The notes under the pieces are model-generated. The model worked only from the letters and a program-made list of their open reading frames with translations. It made no database searches and was not told the origin of the DNA. A program made the translations under genes and the position numbers. From contig CM068383.1 of NCBI GenBank assembly GCA_034770075.1, forward strand, positions 44,969,222-45,033,221: a stretch of DNA of 64,000 bases, read 5' to 3'. How positions within the stretch are numbered: the first letter of the stretch is position 1; every line of letters begins with the position of its first letter. Positions 45,421 through 56,284 of this stretch are shown here, piece by piece. This stretch comes from Aralia elata (Eukaryota; Streptophyta; Magnoliopsida; Apiales; Araliaceae).

Positions 45421-46364
45421 TATAGAATTTGAATTTTTTTTTGTTTTCTCAATTAACATAAATGGTTTATTTAATTGATAAAAGTTTAAAATAAAGATGT
45501 TTATTTTATCTGGAATAGGATTTCAGATTGCTAAAATTAAAGGAGTTTAATTTGATTTTGGTTTTTGATTAAAATAAAAGAGTTTATTTTGTTTCAAAAC
45601 TAAATATTAGCAAAACTTTTGCCCATTAATTGATATCAATGCATATATGGAATGATTTTATTATTAATGAGATGAATGTTATTTATTGATACATATAGAG
45701 ATATGTATGATAATAAATAGGAATTGATTATGGACTATTGACCAATGTGTGATTGGAATTATTTTAGAGGATACTTGAATGTATGAGTTTTATAAATGGG
45801 GTCTGCGTACCTCGTCTTCTCTAATTTTTTTTAATGTAAATTCTATCTCCCTCCTATGTACTTTCCCTTGACTGCTGATCAAGGTTTCTATTTATTGTAA
45901 ATAGTTTTTGTAATAGGACTAGTTAGAATTAATTTTGAAGAATTGGAGACAAAAGAGCAAGGAGCGCTTGAAGACCTGTTTGTATTGGAGCCCATGTTTA
46001 AATAAAATAGTTATATTTAAATTTAATTCTTGCACCCTAGGTTTGACCTTTTGGTTCACTTGGTAGCTCTAGTGAACCAAACTAGAATAAAAGTCCATAA
46101 TCAATCCGGGTAGAACATAGTATTCTATATGTGCATGCTAACTATATATATATTATATATTTTCCAACATTCTTCGAATGTTAAATAATATGACGCGTAT
46201 TTTATATATATATGTGCATGCGCGCTAAACAAGATGAGACTAATAATAATAAACCCCTCAAAGAAATCATATTAAGTCCTAAGCGTTCAAAGATATTCAG
46301 AATATCGAACGTCACCTTCTAGCATGGTAAAGCAATAGAGTATTAAATGTTTAATATGAGTTTG

Positions 46365-46653
46365 TTGTGTCACCACAAAGCAAGTATTAAATATTTAAGA
46401 TGTTGCTTTATCACATTTGATGTTTATTAAGGAATTGAACATTACTGTTTTGTTGTGTCACCACAAGGACGATATTTTTCTCTTCACATATATGGAAGTA
46501 CTAGGATGGACTTAACTTGGATAATTTTGATTCGGATGTGTCACCACTTGATCAAAATAATCTAAGAGGCAAAATACAAGGAGTTACATAGTGATGTAAT
46601 TGACAATAGTTGTCTACCTATTTATTTATATATCGTTTGTTGTGTCACCACAA
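46365..46653 (+). repeat. Four spaced TTGTGTCACCACAA stem-loop repeats
   Basis: Copies at 46365-46378, 46453-46466, 46537-46547 (TGTGTCACCAC only) and 46640-46653. The arms TTGTG and CACAA can pair around TCAC. Spacing is 84-103 bases. The role is unknown; packaging or dimerisation of the RNA is one possibility. Confidence 0.85.
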
Positions 46654-46850
46654 GGCTATATACATTTGAAATGGGATCCTTAATCTCACTAGCAAATCTT
46701 TAATTAGAATTACCGAACAATATAATGAGGGTAATATAGTTTGTTGAAAAAGTGAGAGATACCAATTTAAATAAAGACCAAATTTATTTTGATGATTAAT
46801 AAAATGAATGTATGCTAAAATGTTGTCTATTTCATATGCAGAATTTAAAA

Positions 46851-47670
46851 ATGTCAAATTCACTATCACTGCGTAGCATACTTGACGCTAACAAACTGAC
46901 CAGACCGAATTACACGAATCTGAGAATTGTTCTCATTGCTGAAAAGATTTCTTATGTCCTAAATTCGCCTGTCTCTGCAAATGTTGCAGAAACAGCCTCT
47001 AAGGAGAAATTGCTACTTTCATAAAGTGGTAAGATGATGCAATCTTGGCTCAATGCATCATGCTCGCATCCATGAGTAACGAGCTTCAGCGTCAGCATGA
47101 AACTATGGATGCTCCTACTATATCATTGCACCTCAAAGACTTGTATGATGAGCAAAGTAGGACTGCAAGATATCAGATATCTAAGAAGCTCTTCCGATCT
47201 CGTATGACCGAGGGCACTGCCCTTGAGACTCATGTGCTTAAGATGATCAATCTGATTGAACAACTTGGACAGTTTGGGTTCGTGATGAATGGGGAGTTAA
47301 GTCAAGATTTGATCTTGCAGTCACTACCGGACACATTCTCACAATTTGTTGTGAATTTTCACATTAATAAGTTGGACGTCAGCTTTCCTGAGTTACTTAA
47401 CATGCTGAAAACTACTGAAGGTCACTTCTCATCCAACAAGAACCAAGTCTTACTAGTGGATGATTCTTCGAAGAAAAGGAAGAGGCCCAAGGTATCTTCT
47501 GAAAAGAGGCTAAACAAGAAGGCTAAGGGCGAGGCGAAGACAAAGGATAAAAAGAAACTGATCCAGATAGCAAAGGAATTTGCTACCATTGCAATAAGCC
47601 GGGACACTGGAAGAGGAACTACAAGGAGTATCTTGCGGACCAAAAAAAGCTTGGAGAAGCTTCGACTTCC
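46851..47670 (+). pseudogene. Copia gag (frameshifted)
   Basis: ATG at 46851 (MSNSLSLRSILDANKLTRPN). The first frame stops at 47022-47024. Homology continues in the frame of 47045-47677: MLASMSNELQRQHETMDA, LYDEQSRTARYQISKKLF, LILQSLPDTFSQFVVNF, then a Lys-rich stretch. A zinc knuckle in a third frame (CYHCNKPGHWKRNY, 47581-47622) has Tyr where the last Cys is expected. There are two frameshifts plus this loss, so it is not functional. Confidence 0.88.
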
Positions 47671-49083
47671 GATCTAGGTTGGTTCATGATTGAAATTAAT
47701 TTTTCTAAAAGTCAAAATTCTACTTGGGTATTGGATACCGGCTATAGTTCCCACATATGTAATAATATACAGGGACTAAGCAGAAGTAGAAAGCTGAACA
47801 AGGATGAAGTCGTCCTACGAGTGGAAAATGGAGCAAAGGTTGTTGCATTAGCTGTAGGAACTTATTGTTTAGCACTGCCTACGGGAAAGTCCATTAGTTT
47901 AAATAATTGTTATTATGTTTCAACACTCATTAGAAACATTATTTCAATTTTTGTATTGGATATGGATGGTTTTGATATTATAATAAAGAACAACAGTTGT
48001 TCTATTTATAATAAAAATATTTTATATGTTGTTGGCAATTTACTGAATGGACTTTACACACTTGACTTGCATGAAAATATACTTCAAATTGAACAAACTA
48101 AGAAAAGAAAAAGAGATGATGTTAATTATACCTTTTTGTGGCACTGTAGACTCGGTCATATAAATGAAACAAGATTAACCAAGTTGCATAAAGATGGGCT
48201 TGTAGAGCTATCTAATTACGAATCATATCCAACTTGTAAATCTTGTCTCATGGGTAAGATGACTAAATCCCCTTTTAGTGGAAAAGGAGAAAGAGTTATA
48301 GAGTTGTTGGCGTTGGTACACACAGTCGTATGTGGACCTATGACAACGAATGCACGAGGAGGGTATTCTTATTTTATTACTTTCACTGATGATCATTCTA
48401 GATTTGGATATGTGTATTTAATGAAATACAAATCTGAATCGTTTGAAAAGTTCAAATAATTTAGAAGTGAAGTAGAGAAGCAAACTGGTAAGAGTATTAA
48501 GATTCTTCGATCGGATCGAGGAGGGGAATACTTAACCAATGAGTTTCTCATTTGTCTCAAAGAAAATGGTATAATATCACAATGGACTCCACCAGGGACG
48601 GCGCGGTTGAATGGTGTATCTGAAAGGAGAAATCGAACATTGTTGGACATGGTTCGTTCCATGATGAGTTTTACCGACCTTCCAGTATAATTCTGGGGTT
48701 ATGCCCTAGAATCGGTTGCATACCTACTTAACAAGGTACCTACCAAATCCGTCCCAAAGACTTCATATGAGTTATGGACAGGGAGGAAACCAAATCTTAA
48801 GTATGTTAAGACTTGGGGTTGTCCAGCTTATGTCAAAAGGTTTGAGCATGATAAGCTGAAGACTAGATCTGACAAATGTAGATTCGTGGGATACCCTAAA
48901 GAAACATCAGGGTATTATTTCTATCATCCTACTGATCAAAAGGTGTTTGTTGCAAAACACGCTGCATTCTTGGAAAAAGAGTTTATCCTTGAAGGGGTCA
49001 GTGGGAGTAAGATATATCTTGAAGAAATTCAAGAACCACAAAATACTACGGATCAAAGTCAGGTACCTAACAAATTAAGTTAG
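47671..49083 (+). pseudogene. Copia protease-integrase (stopped and truncated)
   Basis: Protease motif WVLDTGYSSHICN (47728 onward). The integrase has an HHCC domain (WHCRLGHINETRL, CKSCLMGKM), ILRSDRGGEYL (second Asp) and NGVSERRNRTLLDM (Glu). The first catalytic Asp is replaced in HTVVCGPM, where the family has D. Stops lie at 48457-48459 and 48688-48690 in the same frame. The last recognisable residues, QVPNKLS, come before 49083; RT is missing here, but the RT half of such an element lies at 22675-24057 on the other side of the shared LTR. Confidence 0.88.
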
Positions 49084-49637
49084 TAGTATCAAACAAAACA
49101 TAATCACAATTCTTACTTTGCACAAGAAATATGAAAACACTATCAACAATGCAAATAAGAATTTGAAAAGAATCATCAAAAACTTCAACTCCTGAGAAGG
49201 ACATAACAATGTCTGGCATGTTCCTCATAATGACACGAAAAACTCTTAAATGTTTCCTTCTAAACGATACTCGGCATAGCATAACACACTGCAAACTCCT
49301 CGTAACACCTCCTTGGAAACTTAAATTTTTGATCTCCCTTAATCAAGAACATGTCCACCTCAACACGATGCTCTTCCACACGAAGAACAAATTCTTCCAA
49401 AATGCTAACTAGAACAAAACCAACTAAATTAGCAACTAAAGCAAAAACACAATCAAAATTTCTACCTAATGACATAAACATATAGGTAATAAAATAAACG
49501 TAAGAAAAACTATGAAAAATTCTATATCCTCCTGGATCAAAAATCAACACGTATAACTCTTCATGTAGCATAAACTCCCATTCATGAATCCCCGGATCAA
49601 AAATCAATGTGATGATCTCGATCATTCGTACGAACTC
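49084..49637 (-). other. Minus-strand Ty3 element, downstream part, unrecognised
   Basis: A frame at 49260-49625 is open for 121 codons but shows no domain. The words encoding FDPG occur three times within about 120 bases (49533-49660). It may be a decayed 3' part of the polyprotein. The left limit at 49084 is where copia coding stops matching. Confidence 0.4.
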
Positions 49638-50336
49638 CTATTTCGTTGCACCGGGATCAAATAAGAATCTTCGAAACTTTCCATGGCGCAATCGCAAACG
49701 TACTTGAATTCCTAGATTAAACATAAAACAAAACAAATCAATAAGTTCCTTTTGTCTAATCACAAAAAAATCAAATAACTCAAATTTATATGCATGGTCT
49801 ACTAGAACAAAATTCAAAATACTTCCCTGTAGATGATCTATGCATTGCTCAAATTGTTTTGCACAACAAATCATGCTTTTCTCCTCGATGAGTATGAACC
49901 CATCCCGAATCTGCAAAACAAAAATAACCTTCCCCATTCCATTGCCAGTAACACATTCAAAACCAAATAATTGCATCAACGGAATTGAAAGATCACAATC
50001 AATCTCACAAGAAGAAAACTCAATAGCAAAATTATGATGTTCACAATCAAACTTAACAAGTGCTAAAGAATTTTTCCAAGTATAGATTAAAGTTTGAATA
50101 TCATCAAAACAGATAATAACAAACTTCCTCATGAAAGAATGCAACATATGATTTATTATGAAAACATTTAATGCACTAGCTAATCCGAACGATTTAACTA
50201 GACCTGTATGTAAACCATATCCTACTCCAATCCGATGATAAACATTTTTCAAATCAAATTCAAATGATACCAAATCATGCAATGAAGATTTCTCTACTGA
50301 AGAATCATGATCACTGCCATTATCAATTAATAACAT
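49638..50336 (-). pseudogene. Second RT-like frame of minus-strand Ty3 element
   Basis: 232 codons. FDLKNVYHRIGVGYGLHTGL, VKSFGLASALNVFI and IICFDDIQTLIY follow the order of Ty3 RT blocks (DLKSGYHQI, FGL-NAP, Y-x-DD). The catalytic core is altered to FDDI in CFDD. The frame has no stops, but most conserved residues are changed. It lies directly after another RT-like frame (50373-51032) covering an overlapping part of the domain. Confidence 0.6.
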
Positions 50337-50372
50337 GTCCTGTAAAGATTAATTTATATGAAAACAAGGATA

Positions 50373-51032
50373 TCAACACGGAACACTAGAATGAATTCTT
50401 TGAAAATATGCACGTTGGCAATGAGAATATACCAAACGATAGTAAGAACACCGACAATGAGAATACAACGCATGCTCATAAACTAACTCAACAAATATGA
50501 AATATCCTCCGTAGTTTATGATAAAGACGATTTTACCTTCAAAATAGTCAAACACAAATTTACCAAAGGAATCATGCAAAACATATTTTAAATAACTCAT
50601 GAAAACACTAGATGCTTCAGTTAATCTAACAGAAATAACTATCCATCTATACAAATCACATGTCAAAACAACTTTCCATTTATCACATTCTTTCGTGCTA
50701 ATTTGATTAGGCATAAACATCACATGGTCATTATTAAATGTAGATAAAACACAAGTACTATGCAATTTATCAAACATATTATCTAAGTAAAGAAAATAAT
50801 ATCGATACTTGTTTACCAATTCAAAATCGATGTACAAGCTTAATGTCCTTTCCTCCTTAGGTGCTATGATCTCGCAAACAGCACACGAACTCATGCTTTT
50901 TTCCACGATACCCAACTCCAAAAACTCTTCAATCCGCCTTTGTGACTCCGTCGTCTCTTCGGGAATACTATAAGCTAATTGGTATGGAATGATAGTTTGA
51001 GATATGTTATCAACAACCTGTACAAGAGACAA
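50373..51032 (-). pseudogene. First RT-like frame of minus-strand Ty3 element
   Basis: 219 codons. IPYQLAYSIPEETTESQRRI and LELGIVEKSMSSCAV fit the start of Ty3 RT. DNMFDKLHSTCVLSTFN and VRLTEASSVFMSYLKYVL follow, then FDYFEGKIV where the active site Y-x-DD should be. The active site is therefore destroyed, although the frame is open. It may be a decayed copy or a non-catalytic derivative. Confidence 0.65.
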
Positions 51033-51099
51033 ACAGAACTAGACACAGAAGAATTAGTCTCGTTAGTATTCAAAAGCGCTGTCTTATACGAATGTACAG

Positions 51100-52015
51100 T
51101 CATTGGCTTTTCAAAACATAAAACTCTTTCCAACTCACTCTCTTTTTCATAGTCACTCTTTTATCTCTCTTCTTTAAGCTCACTCTCTCGTTTGTTTTCA
51201 CTCTCGCTTTTATTTTCACTTTCATTCTTTTTAATCTCTCTATTTTCTTCATTCTCATTTTTCTCAAACTTTTCTTTTCCACACTCAATCTTTTTTTCAA
51301 TTTCTTTTTGTCGATCACTTTCAATTTCACATGTATTTCTTTTACAATATCATGGACTTCATCTCGAACATTGGAATCCAATAGCTCTCCTTGGACTACA
51401 TATTCTCTTTCCTCGTCTTCCTTCCTCGACTGAGCTTTATCATTATATGCCTGAAGAAGCTCTTGGGCATACGAATTACACTCCTCTAACATATTACGAA
51501 ACAATGCCATGATGTCCTCTTTCAAATCCTTAGAAAATACTCGTACTCTATATACCTTAGGAGTTTCTTGGGGTTGTTCTCGAGCTCTATACGCCTTAGG
51601 AGTATTTTGTGGCTTTCTCCAATGCGACTCTTCATGCCTTTGAATCCTCATGTCATCATCCCAAGTTGATTGCCTTGGACGATGATCCATATGTCGTGTA
51701 GATTGAAAATCCTCCATCCTATTCAACTGAACTGGAACAAACCACTTTCTCATGATATTTTTCAATTCCTCCCACGTCTCGATCGGACGATCTCCAAATC
51801 TTCTCCTTCTAAGTGAAAATTCATCCCACCATGTAACTGCAAGATCAAAAAAAATCTCGGATTGCTAGTTTAAACTTCCTATACTCAGAATAGCCATGGC
51901 AGTCAAACTCCCGCTCCTTCCTTTTCTCCTATCTCAAATAAGCATCAGGATCATTCCTACCTTGGAAAGTATTCTTTCGAGACCCATAAGTACTTCCACA
52001 ATTATAACCATACAT
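51100..52015 (-). pseudogene. Ty3 gag (broken), minus strand
   Basis: ATG at 52015 (MYGYNCGSTYGSRKNTFQGR) leads into NDPDAYL, FDCHGYSEYRKFKLA and, in 51765-51100, KNIMRKWFVP, the usual Ty3 gag core. TAG near 51928 and a frame change near 51850 break it. The last 120 residues are a Lys/Arg/Glu-rich low-complexity stretch after SKDLKEDIMALFRNML. No zinc knuckle is visible. Confidence 0.7.
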
Positions 52016-52447
52016 TTTTTTGCTGCAAAACAAAGGTTAATACATAAAGAAAATTTTTCTCACACACTCCCTTACGTGTTTCGCTCAACAATGTATCGCA
52101 CAATTATGAAATCACTCGTGTATCACTCAATTTGGCTTTTACCCTCAATTAAGCTCACAACTCTTGCCTTTTACCACTTAATATTCTCTCTAATAGGTTC
52201 TTTTTGAATTCACCAAACAATTTCACAGTTTTACTATTAAATTCAACAAGAACTTATCACGAACAAAATGTATAAGGTATGAATATCTCAGTGATGGCAA
52301 GCAATCAATCACAACAAATAATAATATTTTTTTTCAACAATAGCAATCAAACAAAATAACTGAATTTTTTTTCTCTACTCTTTTTTTCTCTTCAACAAGA
52401 AAAGTAAAGGATAAGTAACCTGCTAGGAACTTAGCTCTGATACCAAA
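52016..52447 (-). other. Leader and primer site of minus-strand Ty3 element
   Basis: Minus-strand TGGTATCAGAGC at 52434-52445 is a tRNA-Met primer site two bases after the LTR end at 52448. The rest is AT-rich leader without a gene. Confidence 0.8.
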
Positions 52448-52593
52448 TGATAGAATCCACGGCACGCTTGCGTGAGGTGGTCGTCGCCCAGATCGTTTCC
52501 AGCAAGTTATAAGGTGGAACGCTCACGACACCTTAACCCAATGCCTATAAAGAGACAAGAACCTTGGTATAATTGATCACACAAGGAAGCTGC
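52448..52593 (-). mobile_element. 5' LTR end of the minus-strand Ty3 element, truncated
   Basis: 146 bp matching 20537-20682 (GGTGGTCGTCGCC, GTTATAAGGTGGAACGCTCA). Cut at 52594 by the start of another LTR. Confidence 0.85.
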
Positions 52594-54545
52594 TGTAATG
52601 CCCGTGAATTTTTAAGTGTCATTATTAATTAAATATATAATTTAATTTCTAATGAGTTAGTTTGTGTGCTTATTTAAACCTTTGTGCGCATTGGTAGACT
52701 ACGTGACTAGGTAATTGATTGAATTAAATTGATTAAAGGGCGTCACTAATAGTATAGTTAAATTAGTGATCAAGCCCTAAGGTTTAATATCAATAAATTG
52801 ATAAAGTATTTACTAATTAAATAGTCAATTAAATTGAATATAGTTAGTAAATTAAATTGAGTAAATTAATTAATAAAAGTATTAATTAATGAGAATATTA
52901 TCAAATTGAATAATAAAATTTAATAGTCCAATTAGTAATCAATTACTAATTGACTAACTTATTTTATTAATGGACTAAGACCAATCATTTATTTAACCAT
53001 GAATGGAGTAGTTAATAGTGTGACAAATTAATTAATCAATCATTGGGTTAAATTAAATGATCCAATATTACATTAAATAAATTTGGTTTCATTAGTCCAA
53101 TCACTTAATTTTAAAGCCCAATGTGTATTTAATGTATAGTCTAAAACCTAGCCTACTTGGTAATTTAAAGGTGTAACATTAAATGATTAATTGTAGCATG
53201 TTGGGGACAATATTTTTGGGACAAAACTCCTAGTATTTTCGGCAATGAGAGAAAGAGTGAGAGCAAGTTGCTTTTCAAATTTTATTTTATTTAATTAACT
53301 AGCTTGTGTTGGAGGTTGTGTGCTAGACTTAGTGGTGTAGTCTCCTAAGTTGTCAATTAGCCACCCTACATCAAGTCTACACACTATCTTAATAATGGTA
53401 AAATATATACTTACATTTCCTATATGTAATATTATTGTAAGTATACCTCCCTTGGTTAGTCATTTGAGAGAGAACACTTGCATTTTATTTTCTTTTATCT
53501 CCTAAGAGAGTTGAGAGCATTTGAGAGAAAAAATATTTTGAGTCACCAAGTTAGTGAAGGAGTTCTATCTAGTTCATGTCCTCCTACACAACATACTTTG
53601 GGAAGAAGAGAAAAGTAGCCATCAAAAGCAAAAGATAAGAAAATCCCTAGAAAACTCTAATTTTACTTTTCTCTTGATTTTCATGGTGCAAATGTTAAGT
53701 TTAAGTTCTAAATACCTAGAATCTTGCTAGATATATTTATATAGGATGTCATATAGTTTAAATATGTAATGGTAAGAGTTTATGTAGAAAAATCTAACAA
53801 AATGCTTGAAATGATTTTTACCGACGGTTAGAGCGTGACTTGTTCAAAGAAATTACACATTTTTAACTCTATAAATTATTTTTGGGATTTTAAATTTTCT
53901 AGAAATATATGGGTAAGTTAAAAACAAAACCTAGTTGGAATCATTTAAAAAGAAGTTGAAACGAGTGAGTTATGGATTTTTGACCAAAACACCCCATTGT
54001 CAGAAAATATGTATGAACAGTCTACTTCCGGGCTGATTTCAGTATACAAAACTTGTGTAAATTTGCATTTTCATGATAGAATCTTGTAGTTCGGAAAGCT
54101 ACGATTCCAACGAGACTGACTAGACATCAATCGGAGTTGTATATCTCAAGTTATTTAAGTTTTGGCCAAGGACCCCAAATCTAGAAACAAAATCCGAAAA
54201 TACTAAAACCCCCTGTCGGTTCACTATTCACTGAACCTTAGCAATTTTTCAGCGACCGGTTAGGCACTATTCCGGCCGGTTACGGCGACGCCGTTTGGAC
54301 CCAAATTTTTCTAAAATCATGTAGAATATTATCATATTTATTTAGTAACTTTTCAGTGTGCTTAAGTGATGTTTAGTTTAATTAGCAATTAAAACCTATT
54401 TAAATCATTTAAACATTATTAAATGATAAAGGTTAATAGTACTAATTAATTATTAAACTAATTAAATATTGTTTAAGCGTAATTAACTATTTAATTATTA
54501 TTTAATCAATATTAAGTAATAATTAAATAGAATTAGTGATAATAT
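52594..54545 (+). mobile_element. Tekay-type LTR, plus strand, interrupted
   Basis: Starts TGTAATGCCCGTGAATTTTT, a chromovirus-like LTR start. AT-rich, no gene. A later part has a purine-rich GAGAGAAAGAGTGAGAGC (53248 onward) and GGCCGGTTACGGCGACGCCG (54273-54292). Interrupted at 54546 by a solo LTR with target duplication AATAT; AT-rich sequence of the same character resumes at 60370. Confidence 0.6.
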
Positions 54546-56284
54546 TGTCACGCCCCCGAAATCCACCTGCTAGCTTCTTTTAGCTAGGTCAGACTTCGTG
54601 CTGACTTGTATAACCTTATTCAAAATATTCATTAACTTAAAGGTAATGTACACGATAAGTTTCTATATAATCTCGTAATATAATTGATTTGAATCGTATA
54701 TAGAAATCTTGACTTCTAATAATCAGAGTATAATGCGGAAAAGTGATAATATTATAATATCATTCTTTCGTGTTACATCATTCTCAGATTACTTGTTCTT
54801 ATTAAAAATAAGCCCTAAAAGACTTAACAACAAATCTCCATTTATCTATCCGAGACTTGCAGTATTAGCAACCAGGCAGTTCCCAGGAAAGAGGGTGCTT
54901 TCCGTTAAAATGGCGTGCAATTAGATGACCTAACCCCTTTCCTCGTCAGAACTTTATAGACATTGCCAATATTGTTAATGTAACATAGTTAAAATGACTT
55001 CTACATCTTCAACTTAAATCTTTATACCTCTGTAACAAATCTGGTGTTCAAGCTTAACTAGTTAACCACCTATTAGATATTCCATAATATATAACTTCTA
55101 CCTATCCAAGGTTCATAGTATCCCACAATAGAAATAGTTCTCGTCCGAACGTTAACTGTGTTTGGATACCCTCACTTGGATATATAGATTTATATGATGT
55201 ATATCTCTTTCATATCAATAGTTTCTGTCTATATGACATTCACAGTATTAATGATAAGATTGTCCCTAGAACTGAGGGGCGCATTCCAGTAAAGATGACA
55301 CCTTACTGGCGCTCATTACGTGTAACCCCAGAGCTTATAGAACTCTCAATATCATTCAATACTCTCATTCAGATGTATAGTTCGTATGGATACTATACTA
55401 ATTTAGTACAACTATTCTAAACAATTTAAAGATCATAGTATAATGCAATTGACATAGAAAAAGGTGATAATATATTACAATAGTATTAAGTTCGGTTACA
55501 TCGTTCTCAGTATCAAGTTTCGTATTACAACAAAGCCTTAAAAGAATTGAATTTATACAAATGATAAGGTAAAACTAATTAACACAGTCGTTTCCCTTTG
55601 GTCATCTCTGAAGTTCCAGATTTATCATTTAAGACTGCAAAAGAGAATATATGCAAGAATGATCTACAAATGCTCAGCAAGTTTATTTGAAAACGTAAAC
55701 ACAATGTGTTTGAGTTGAAAGATTTCAAAGATGTATAATTCAGGGTTCTATACATGAACCATATATTTCAATTAGTTCTATCAGTCTTCAATGACTTAGA
55801 ACCGCTTGATTTCGGATATCTGGTAGGGGATCAGCCTCACCAATATCGTAGGAGTATGCATATCATCCTATAATTTTGTGTCGATATATAATCAACATTT
55901 ACCGGCACCTTATATCAAGGTGTTTCAGTTCACCTTACATCAAGGTGTTCCATTTCTCAGTAAAAGATGTCGTACCAAAATAATTTGGTTTGACACAACA
56001 ATTTACGCTCGAAAAAATAATATATGAATAATGATTCATTTCTTAAGTTTTGCTGAACAAGAAGCAATAACTTCACAATAATTGATAGCAAGATGTAATA
56101 GACTTGCTTAAATGTAACAAGGTTAGAAGACTTGCCTCGTATATCTTTTACAGTTGATATACTATCTAAACGTTCGTCGTATATCCTATACGATTATAAG
56201 TTCATGTAGACTAATTAAGCATTTAACGATTAAATCTTTTAAGTTTTATTTCGGTTATTATAACCGCTTATAAATAAGACTTCT

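Larger units (their letters stand above)
45180..46850 (+). other. Copia primer site and long untranslated leader
   Basis: TGGTATCAAAACC (45181-45193) is a tRNA-Met type primer site with small mismatches. The leader is unusually long, about 1.67 kb, without an ORF. It has a G+C-rich block with GCGCGGCCGCGCC words (45294-45420) and four hairpin-like TTGTGTCACCACAA repeats (46365-46653). Gag starts at 46851. Confidence 0.75.

Noticed and set aside
54709..54924. 71-codon frame, and 56984-57190 (68 codons)
   Set aside because: Short frames in LTR sequence, without a recognisable domain or context that supports a gene.
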